64,000 nt of DNA. It comes from Chrysoporthe austroafricana. Taxonomy: Eukaryota > Ascomycota > Sordariomycetes > Diaporthales > Cryphonectriaceae. The DNA lies in contig JYIP02000009.1 of NCBI GenBank assembly GCA_001051155.2, forward strand, positions 1,736,001 to 1,800,000, given 5' to 3'. Position 1 is the first letter of the stretch, and each line of letters begins with the position of its first letter. The notes beneath the pieces were generated by a model. It was given only the letters and a program-made list of their open reading frames with translations, had not been told where the DNA came from and did not search any database. Positions 55,959 through 64,000 of this stretch are shown here, piece by piece. Both the position numbers and the translations under genes were made by a program.

Positions 55959-57945
55959 GCTGGCCTGTTTGGCCGTCCGGTGCCGGGACGGCCGGAGAGG
56001 TCTGAGGGAGCGCAGGTGCCAGGGGGGCTTGGGAGGCCGAGGAGGGCATCTGATGGGTCCTGGGCGTCAGGCTGAGGGCTTGCGGGCGCGGGCGAGGCGC
56101 AGACCGGTGATCTATCTCTCTGGGGGGGTGGTGTCTTGCCTGGTGGTCCGATGGTGAATCCTTCGGCGGACAAGGCCTCGCTGGGCCTGCGCATTATCGC
56201 TGTTGATCTTAATCCCACCACCATGGCCGATATCTTCCTGCAGCCTATAGCTGAGACATGCCATGCAGACCGGTGAGGCATGCGCTCCGCAGGCGTGCGT
56301 CTCACAGGAGTCCCACAAGGACCAACTGGGCCGTAGACGTGCAGCTCACCTGCGGTGACTCAAAGGCGCGAGGGCCTCAGCTAGGCTGTATATCCTACCT
56401 GTCCTGGGCGTGAGTCCCTGCTGGCCTTGCTACGCGAGACCTGCTCGGTGTCTTTGCTGGCAGGACATCTATCATATGGGCATGCAGTTGGTACTGTTTC
56501 TGTTCCAGGTCGGAATCCTGCCAGGCTCCGGAAGCCTCCCCGATACACTCCCGCCCTATCGTCACATTTGTTTGCCAAGAGTATCAAGAGTATCTTCCAT
56601 TACAATCGCGTATCGTGTCACATTTTGCCTTCCCAGCATCCCTCATGCCAGCCGCGCACCGCGTCACACCGGCCTTCAGCTATGACGTGGTCCTGTCACT
56701 CTCACGGGCCTCCATGTAGTCCCCTTGCAACGAACCCGGCTGCACCACGACCACCTCGTATTACACCTTGGGGTGCCCTCGCGGACGTGTCCCTCGCCGA
56801 CTGCTCGGGCTTCGTCCGTCGCGAGGGCGAGGGGCTGAGACGGGGTCGGCTACACGCAGTGTTTTATCGCTGCATAACGTTGAGGGTCGCTCTCCGGTAA
56901 TAATGATAATAATAATAGTACACAGAGAGAGAGAGCTGTTGGCCGCCTTCCCACCAGATGGAGATGTTTGCTCCGTCCCAGGCCAGGGCCGACGGGGGAC
57001 CCGCCTGCCCATGCTCGTGTAAGGAGTCGCTAGCGAGCAGAAGAAGCAAAACCTCGTGCAGCCGAGGTTCTCCGCGAGCTCCTCCCCGGCTCCGAAGGCT
57101 TCGGCTGCGCGCGCTGGTCCTGCAGTAGCCCCAGTCGCCTGCGCAAGCCTGGCCAGCCTGGCCCAGCCCTGCGCGCGCTGGGTCCCCAGCGGCGGTACCA
57201 AGCACAGGCCGGGCCGGTCGATCCGGGACCGCCACAATCTACGATGTGCTTCTTGGCCTGCGGCTGGCGAGGGCAGAAGGGACAGGAGGATGGCGCGGGA
57301 TGCAGCGCGAACGCGCGGTCGGGGCGCCCAGGGGTCCGGCCAGGGGAGGCCCACGGCCAATGGTAGTTTGCGCCCTTACGTTTGGGCCGGCCTGGGTCAG
57401 TCCAACATCTCGCCATCCAAAGCCAGGGACCGCCTGGCGTGCCTGGCGTGTCTGGAGGCGCTCACCGAGCCCGCTCCCGGGGACCTCGCGGCCTGCTGGC
57501 CCGGGTGCGCGCGCTCTTGTCCGCAACGGTGCTAGGCGAGGACCCTACTGTATGTACTATGTACTATGTAGGTTGCTGGGGGCGTTGCTCGGGTATCTGG
57601 CGAGGCGTAGCTGGCCGAGATCCACCCATCCCCGGCTTGGTGTGGTGTGTGGTGGTTCATCTCCTCCCTCCCTCTCCCTCCCTCCCATCTCCCTGTCTCT
57701 CGCTCGCTCGCTCGGGATTTTATGTCGCCTTCGAGCGGGTGTGGCGCACACACACACACATGCTCGCTCGCCCTGGACTACTATGAGCTGCCCTGCTACG
57801 ATCTCGCCGCCCGCTCCGGATACCAGCGCCCCCCTCCGCGCCATATCGCACCGAGAACCTCGGAAGGGCGGCCGACTAACACACATACACACACTCTCTC
57901 ACGCGCACACACACGCCCCCACTCACCGGCGCATATGCGGCGCCC

Positions 57946-57982
57946 CCCCCTCCTCCTCCTCCTCCTCCTCCTCCTCCTCCTC
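57946..57982. repeat. (CTC)n microsatellite
   Basis: C-run followed by about eleven CTC units, 60-90 bp before the methyltransferase ATG. Confidence 0.9.
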
Positions 57983-58039
57983 CGCCGCCGCCTGGCCCGC
58001 TGACCTGACTGCCTGACTGACGGGACGCCTCCGCCCGCC

Positions 58040-59314
58040 ATGTCCTCCGGAGGCACGCCCGGCACGTCGAGCGCCTGGAGCACGCAGAGCACGCGGAGCC
58101 TCCCCGGGCGCGGCTCCTTCACGGTCCAGCGGGACGGGCGGAAGTACCTGGACCCTCCGCGTGGCGCCGTGTCGTACCCGCTGCCGGTGGACCTCGCCGA
58201 GACGCACCGGCAGATCATGGTCGCGCAGATGCTCACGACCGTCTACGGCGCGCTCGCGCTGGCCGACGACCTGCTCGAGCGCCCGCCGCTGCGCGTGCTC
58301 GAGCTGTGCTGCGACACGGGCTGGTGGAGCGCCGCGTGCCACCAGCACCTCCGCGCCCGGGGCCACCGGGTGGAGTTCGTGGGGCTCGACGTCCGCGCGC
58401 CGCTCGCGGACGAGGACTGCTACCGCCAGCTGGGCATGGAGTGGGAGTACGTGCGCCACGACGTCAACGACACCCCCTGGCCGCTCGCCGACGCCTCCTT
58501 CGACCTCGTCGTCGCCCGCAACATCTCCCTCGCCCTCGACGCCACCAAGTACTCGCACATCGTGCGCGAGTACGTGCGCGTGCTCAAGCCCGGCGGCGCC
58601 CTCGAGCTGTGGGAGCAGGACGTCACCATCCGCGCCCTGCGGCCCGGCGCCCGCGCGCACCAGCTGCACCAGCTGCACCAGCTGCAGCAGGCCCCCCTGG
58701 GGGAGGAGGAGGAGGAGGAGGAGGAGGAGGAGGAGGGGGAGGAGGAGAAGAAGAAGAAGCCCCCCTCGCAGAGGCAGCAGAGGCAGCGCCGGGACCAGGA
58801 GGACCTCGACCGCCTGGGCCTGTACCCGGTGGCCGACAGCAGCCACTTCGCGCCGGCGGGCAACGCGTGCGTGGCCGAGTACAACACGTGGATCAAGGCC
58901 GGCCTGGCCGAGCTGAACCTGCCGACGATGCCGTGCTCGTACATCGAGGGCATGTTCGGCATGTCGCTCGTCGACTACACCGAGGCCCTGGAGATGCGCC
59001 GCGTGCGCCGCATCGCCGTGCCCTTCGCCGCCGCCGGCATCCGCTGGGAGCGCGAGCGCGGGCCCGACGGCGCCGACGCGGGGCCCCGCGCCCTCTCCGC
59101 CGAGCAGCGCGTCGTCCGCCTGACCGCCCTCGAGACCTTCGTCGGCATGGTCGAGGGCTTCGAACCCGTCCTGCGCGGCGCCAGCGGCCTGAGCCAGCTG
59201 TCGTGGGAGGCGTGGATGGGCAAGGCCCGCAAGGACTGGCTCGAGGACGGCGGCTTCGACCAGGGGGAGTGCCTCGAGGTCGGCGCCTGGAGCCTGCGGA
59301 AGAAGACGACCTGA
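58040..59314 (+). CDS. SAM-dependent methyltransferase (class I)
   Basis: A single exon of 424 residues. Disordered 35-residue N-terminus, then YPLPVDLAETHRQIM, motif I as LRVLELCCDTGWWSAACH (about 84-101), VEFVGLDVRAPL (motif II), FDLVVARNISLALD (motif III/IV region) and REYVRVLKPGGALELWEQD (post-motif region). This is the layout of fungal class I methyltransferases of the large Methyltransf_25/31-like group, many linked to secondary metabolism. Motif I has Cys and Trp in place of the usual glycines (ELCCDTGWW against ExGxGxG), so activity is not assured. A (GAG)n expansion encodes a run of about eleven Glu, then EEEKKKK, interrupting the domain around residues 220-240, preceded by an HQL repeat. 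Confidence 0.8.
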   Translation: MSSGGTPGTSSAWSTQSTRSLPGRGSFTVQRDGRKYLDPPRGAVSYPLPVDLAETHRQIMVAQMLTTVYGALALADDLLERPPLRVLELCCDTGWWSAACHQHLRARGHRVEFVGLDVRAPLADEDCYRQLGMEWEYVRHDVNDTPWPLADASFDLVVARNISLALDATKYSHIVREYVRVLKPGGALELWEQDVTIRALRPGARAHQLHQLHQLQQAPLGEEEEEEEEEEEGEEEKKKKPPSQRQQRQRRDQEDLDRLGLYPVADSSHFAPAGNACVAEYNTWIKAGLAELNLPTMPCSYIEGMFGMSLVDYTEALEMRRVRRIAVPFAAAGIRWERERGPDGADAGPRALSAEQRVVRLTALETFVGMVEGFEPVLRGASGLSQLSWEAWMGKARKDWLEDGGFDQGECLEVGAWSLRKKTT

Positions 59315-59781
59315 TCGCGGCCCTGCGTCTTCTTCTTCTTCCTCCTCCTCCTCCTCCTTTATCATACTACGGCGGCCCTTGTCGATCCTGCCATACTACT
59401 TGACCCCGGCAGGAGGGGAACGAAGGATATCACGCTATCTTTACGAATAATAGGGAATCCCGTCTTCCGACAAACCGATCATCGAAATTTCGTGTCTTCT
59501 TCCGGTGCACCCAGCCGGTGGGGATGCACGCACGATTATGTATGGCGAGTGGACCAGCTCGCGTCCGGACGATCGAGACGGCCGGGCAGGAGGACGAGCA
59601 ATAGGAGCTCGGAACGCACTGGGCCTCGCGCCCTAGCAGCATCTACGTCGGGACTATCAGAGTCGACATGAGGGCCCACGGGTGGACGCAGAGGATAGGG
59701 CTCGATCGATGTGTTTTACGTGGCTGGGGAGGCGAAGGGCCCGTCAGCACTGGGTATTCACCAGACGAGGATCATCGGATC

Positions 59782-59820
59782 GAGAAAGAGAAAGAGAAAG
59801 AGAAAGAGAAAGAGAAAGAG
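59782..59820. repeat. (GAGAAA)n microsatellite
   Basis: Six to seven units of a hexamer GAGAAA. Confidence 0.9.
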
Positions 59821-61129
59821 ACATGCAAGTCCAACACGTGGACACGGCATACTCCTAGAAGCATCTGTCCTCGCCCTCTCGAACACCGTCTGGGCGCATT
59901 GTCTGGTCTGGTCTTGGGTGTCGCTGCCGGACATAATAATACGCAAGCACTCTTACAGCGGCGGGCGCCGGATCGCGATCGACACCGGATGGGACGACTT
60001 GCAGCGGAACGCAGAGTAGAACACACAGTAGGGTAGACGAGGAACACGGATGCAGAGAGGGCCGTTGATCTTTATCCAGAGAGCTGGGTTGCGCCAAGCA
60101 GTCTCGCGATTGTGCCATGCCGTGACCATTTCTGTAGTATTTCACATGCGCCAACTGGGACCCACGACGTCAGTTCAGCCACACGCCCCTCCTCCCCACT
60201 ACGTACGACATGCTCTGGTACTATATTCGTCCCAGCATGTAGTGCAGTACCCACGAGTACCATAGTACGAAAGTATGTAGGACCAGCCCGGCCCGCTTGA
60301 AAGTTTACCCCCCCTGGCCCCCACCGCCGCCCTGCCCAGCTAACTCAGACCGCTGGGATCTGGGGCAGCGAGGGGCAGCCGAGGGGTAAAGTTATTGCGG
60401 TCTTTGGGATCCATCGTCTGGGGGGTTCGAGGGAGTTATCCCTGCGCCCGCCAGCAGCAGCACAGGGCGTGCGCGAGAGAGACACAGAGAGAGCGCGCCA
60501 GGCCGCCGGGCCTCCTCCTCCTCCTCCCAGCCGAAGGAACTGCCTCCTCGCACGAGGTCGTGGACGATGATCGTACGATGCTCGAGATTAAATCCCCAAT
60601 GTTGGCGCTGGGGGCAAGCAGATCACATGCATAGCTGGCTGCACTGCGTGGCCGGCCCCCTCCCCAGGCCGCCCGTATACAATGGCATTATGGAGCGAGC
60701 CGAGCGAGTACTATGAGTATTGTTCCTGTACCCCAAATGCGACGGAGTGTGCTTCTTCCCCACGCGCAAGTGGAAATGCATACGCCCTCATTGGAAGACT
60801 TACACAAGCAGGCCGCCGCCGTCTGCCAGGCCGCCGCTCGTAGCACCATTCCTGCGCAGGCATTCATCTGCTGGAGAGAAACAAAGCAAGTTAATGACAT
60901 AAAGTCATCCGTACGCAAGCGTCGTCCTGGATGAGCCTTTACCCGGCAGTCTGGGGCGGCCCACGCCAGCCAGCCGCGTTATGGGCCAGCACTGTTCCAG
61001 CGCTGCCCCGGATTCGACCCTTTTCGTTTTCTGGGGAAAGGGAAGAAAAAAAGACCAGGGGCGGGCCAGTCGGACTGCCGCCATTTCACATACATCAGCC
61101 CATCTGGGGGGGCGCCGCCGCCGTCGCAT

Positions 61130-61188
61130 CCATCCTATCCCATCCTATCCCATCCCATCCCATCCCATCCCATCCCAATCCCATCCCC
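61130..61188. repeat. (ATCCC)n tandem repeat
   Basis: About eleven pentamer units, the first few as ATCCT/ATCCC. Confidence 0.9.
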
Positions 61189-61483
61189 ACACCAGCTTCG
61201 CGGCCCCTCGGGCGTGCAAGCCCACACGGCCCCGGCGCGCGGGCTTGGGTGTGTGTAGTGTGGTGTAGTGTAGGTATAGTGTAGCGCGGTCGGTGGGAGA
61301 GATTGTTCCTCCGCTCGACCTCTGCGCCGCCGCTGGATCCCTGCGTGATTTGCCGACCTGAGTTCCGTTGTCGAGGCCAGTTATTCCGCAGCCGCGCGCG
61401 CGCCGTCGAGGACGACCTGCGCGCGCTGCTGTCTATGTTCTTAAGTAGAGCTCCGTCTCCTGGGCGGGCTGGGCCCAGGTCGA

Positions 61484-61486
<3 letters not shown>

Positions 61487-61536
<50 letters not shown>
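61487..61536. repeat. (GTCT)n microsatellite
   Basis: About twelve GTCT units, 185-235 bp upstream of the dioxygenase ATG. Confidence 0.9.
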
Positions 61537-61539
<3 letters not shown>

Positions 61540-61720
61540 CTCTACTCTGTCTCCCTCTCCAACTTCCCAGAGACGCTCTCGCCATCCTGCCCGTCCTCAT
61601 CCGGATCACCCTTCCTGTTGAATACCCTCCCACCAAATCCCATCGCCCCCTTCCTCCTCCCAGAGTATCGCGTTCCCCAGCCCGGCGACGAAGAGAAACA
61701 GCAAGACCGACCGGTACACG

Positions 61721-62744
61721 ATGGCGACGAACGGGACGAACGGCCACACCAACGGCGCCGCCGCCGCGAACGGCGCCGCCGCGCAGCAGAAGAGCAAATA
61801 CGACCCCAACTTCACACAGCACGTCATCGACCTCATGAGCCCCGAGACCAAGCCGCGGCACCGGGAGATCCTCAGCTCGCTGATCCGCCACATGCACGAC
61901 TTCTGCAGGGAGGTCGAGCTCACGCAGGACGAGTGGATCATCGGCGTCAACTACGTCAACGCCATCGGCGGCGCCTACCAGAAGAACCGGAACGAGGCGT
62001 GGCGGGTGTGCGATATCCTGGGTATCGAGTCGTGAGTCTCTCTCTCCCTCTTCCCCTCCTCCTCCCCGCCCTCCTCCTCCCCGCCTTCCCCCAGCCCTGG
62101 TCCTCTTTTCCCGGCCCTGGCCCTCCCTGCCACATGATCTCCGTGCCGAGGCGCATAGGAGAGACTGGGGGGGGGGGCGCGCCCAGGGAGGGGAGAGGGG
62201 AAACCATCTGGGTGTGGTGGGGCGGCAAGCAGCAGCAGCAGCAGCCCGGGCTAACCTGTGCGCGCCGGCAAAACAAATAGCCTCGTCGACGAGATCAACC
62301 ACAAGATCGTGACCGACAAGGGCCTCGAGCCCACGTCCTCGACCATCCTCGGGCCGTTCTGGTCGCCCGAGACGCCCTTCCGCGCCAAGGACGACAGCGT
62401 CATCCTCAACATGCCGCCGGACGGCCAGGCGACCTACTTCCACGGCGTCGTCCGCGACGTCGACACCGGCAAGGGCATCCCCGACGCCGTCTTCGACATG
62501 TGGCAGGCCAGCACCAACGGCAAGTACGACGTCTTCGACCCGGAGAACCAGCAGCGCCACAACCTGCGCGGCAAGTTCCGCACCGACGCCGAGGGCCGCT
62601 TCTCCTTCTACTGCCTCAAGCCCACCGAGTACGCCATCGACACCTCCGGGCCCTCCTCCGAGCTGCTGCGGCTCATGGGCCGCCACCCCAACCGCCCCGC
62701 CCACATCCACATCATGGTGCGTCATATCCCCCCCCCCCTTTTTG

Positions 62745-62791
<47 letters not shown>

Positions 62792-63102
62792 CTTCTCTCC
62801 CGGTCGTCCCTGTACTGTCGCGCTTCTGTTCGCTGACGCTCCTCTCTCTCTTTCTCCTCTCACAGGTCACACACCCCGAGTACGTCGGCGTCACCGCCCA
62901 GCTGTACCCCAGGGACGACCCCTGGCTCGAGACCGACGTCGCCTGCGCCGTCAAGGACGACCTGCTGCTCGACTTCGTGCCCGTCAAGGACAACCCCAAG
63001 TGCACCCTCGACTGCGAGTACAACGTGCGCCTGGTCTCCAAGAAGTACAAGCCGGACGCCGAGATGTTCCAGACGAACGCCAACATCGTGGGCGGGAAGT
63101 GA
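61721..63102 (+). CDS. intradiol ring-cleavage dioxygenase, hydroxyquinol 1,2-dioxygenase type
   Basis: Exons 61721-62031, 62281-62716 and 62866-63102 give 327 residues. N-terminal helical catechol-dioxygenase domain (IRHMHDFCREVELTQDEW), then STILGPFWSPETPF and the iron site: Tyr186 in GKYDVFD, Tyr221 in PTEYAID, His245 and His247 in RPAHIHIMV, joined by splicing to THPEYVGVT. Spacing Y-35-Y-24-H-2-H fits non-haem Fe(III) intradiol enzymes, and WQASTNGKYD is typical of the hydroxyquinol and chlorocatechol group. It opens the ring between two hydroxyls, feeding the 3-oxoadipate route. Intron 2 contains a (CTG)n repeat. Confidence 0.93.
62747..62785. repeat. (CTG)n microsatellite inside an intron
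   Basis: Thirteen CTG units within the second intron of the dioxygenase gene, after a C-run and T-run at the donor side. Confidence 0.9.
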
Positions 63103-64000
63103 GGAAGACAAGCGACGGGGGGGAGGGCGTGGTCCAGGGAAGCGGAGGCGAGCAAAAGGGAAAGGAAAGCGGGCTTTCGTCACGATGAATGCGTGCGTCT
63201 CTGCTGCTACGATGCATCTGATATATCTTTTTTATTTTTCCCCATAGCGAATCCAATCGGGCGGCCGATCTGCGCCCCTGTTTTTACTTTTTTGTGTCAT
63301 CGCCTTTCTTTTTCCGCTCCTTGGCGCCGTTGGGCGGCGCTCTCGTTGGTCGTCGTGGTGCTGCGCACCTGCGGCGTGGCGCATGCAGCCTCTCTAGAAC
63401 CCCCTGTATCGCCTGACACCACGAGAAAGCAGACTCGCGGTCTGTTACTGCTGCTTGCACCCGCATTCTCGCGAGCTAGTAGCCCTTGTGCGTAGTGCCG
63501 CTCTTGTGCCCGCTGATGTGGTGCAGCCTTCAAGGTAGAGAGAGAGCTAGGAAGATGGCGCATGCGAGGTTTGCGGCGACCTCGGGGACATGTTCGACAT
63601 GTGCCAATGATAATGGGGCTATTGCGATGGCGAGGCAAAGGGTGGGCGGCCAGCATCTCCCGCTCGAGAGGCATGCGCTGGCGAGACGGGTGGTCTCCCA
63701 CGAGCCTCGATGCTTAGCTGCAGTGCTCACGTTCAAGGTGCGGATACCAGAGCGCGAAAGGTGCGCGCGCATCACAGTCCTAGGCGGTTGGCTAGAGGAG
63801 GCCATCGAGGTCCAACCATAACGAGGTTAACACGGTAGCGACGAAGCACCGTGGCACCGACTCTCGAGCACCGGCTCAATGCGCCGTAGGGACTGCCACC
63901 ACGCCATGTAGCAGCGCGATGGCGGCCTCGTGCCCCTCAGACGTGATAAGCTGGAAGGGCCCGCAGGAAGCATGTCCCCCGCGCCGGCAGGATGAAACAA
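63103..64000. other. intergenic to window end
   Basis: No recognised gene. Short open frames on both strands have no family resemblance. The next gene, if any, starts outside the window. Confidence 0.45.

Larger units (their letters stand above)
55895..58039. other. intergenic with microsatellites
   Basis: 2.1 kb without a credible gene. A (GA)n tract follows the monooxygenase stop, a (CTC)n tract precedes the methyltransferase start, and a CA-rich stretch lies near 57748-57912. Confidence 0.5.
59315..61720. other. intergenic with microsatellites
   Basis: 2.4 kb with no credible gene. Contains the AAAGAG, ATCCC and GTCT repeat tracts listed separately, and several AGTAC-rich bits near 60180-60270. 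Confidence 0.5.

Noticed and set aside
57923..59365. 480-codon open frame antisense to the methyltransferase
   Set aside because: Shadow of the GC-rich gene; the Glu/Leu runs are the reverse reading of the GAG repeat.
60419..60445. GGTTCGAG resembling a tRNA T-arm
   Set aside because: No acceptor stem, D-arm or anticodon arm can be formed around it.
61130..61188. Pentamer ATCCC array as a possible CRISPR or telomere
   Set aside because: No spacers, and the unit is not a fungal telomere repeat; a plain microsatellite.

Overview
The window is nuclear DNA of a filamentous ascomycete (Pezizomycotina, most likely Sordariomycete-like). The evidence is short spliceosomal introns of about 50-185 bp with GT..AG ends and CTAAC/CTGAC-type branch points, a HET-domain gene, an NRPS-like adenylating reductase, a CBM1-bearing GH5 cellulase, a GH27 alpha-galactosidase with a lectin tail, a Kre9/KNH-type GPI protein, and a Tps2-type trehalose phosphatase. 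No bacterial, viral, CRISPR or intact transposon features were seen.

Layout. 1-8.8 kb is gene-poor, lower-GC DNA holding at most decayed coding relics, the clearest being a Zn2Cys6 transcription-factor middle-domain piece at 5.6-5.9 kb. 8.9-15.3 kb holds an A-T-R NRPS-like reductase, a frame-broken relic, and a phytanoyl-CoA-dioxygenase-like 2OG oxygenase, possibly a small secondary-metabolism locus. 16.3-21.1 kb has an alpha-galactosidase, a GFA/Mss4-fold enzyme and a BTB/POZ protein. A dead second GFA fragment and a repeat shared with 25.0 kb follow. 21.9-24.5 kb is an AT-richer HET-domain gene with an apparent one-base frameshift in a G run. 25.3-30.2 kb has two secreted or surface proteins (KNH-type GPI protein, CAP/PR-1 protein) around a 3 kb GC-rich gap. 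33.5-46.6 kb holds a cellulase, a calpain-type protease, an FAD amine-oxidase-like enzyme next to an UNC93-like transporter, and a tandem pair of unknown paralogues, one of them decayed. 46.6-64 kb is very GC-rich: a Tps2-type gene, an FAD monooxygenase, a SAM methyltransferase and a hydroxyquinol-type intradiol dioxygenase, all on the plus strand, separated by long microsatellite-rich gaps.

Themes. Plant-polymer attack (cellulase, alpha-galactosidase) and secreted surface proteins are scattered rather than clustered. Three groupings could be functional: NRPS-like reductase plus 2OG oxygenase; FAD oxidase plus transporter; FAD monooxygenase plus ring-cleaving dioxygenase (methyltransferase between), which would fit aromatic catabolism. 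These links are inference from neighbourhood only. Long homopolymer tracts with embedded N at 15.7 kb and 53.4-53.6 kb mark places where the assembly should not be trusted. All gene models below were spliced by eye; for each multi-exon gene the exon lengths add up to a whole number of codons (for the HET gene, after supplying one missing base).
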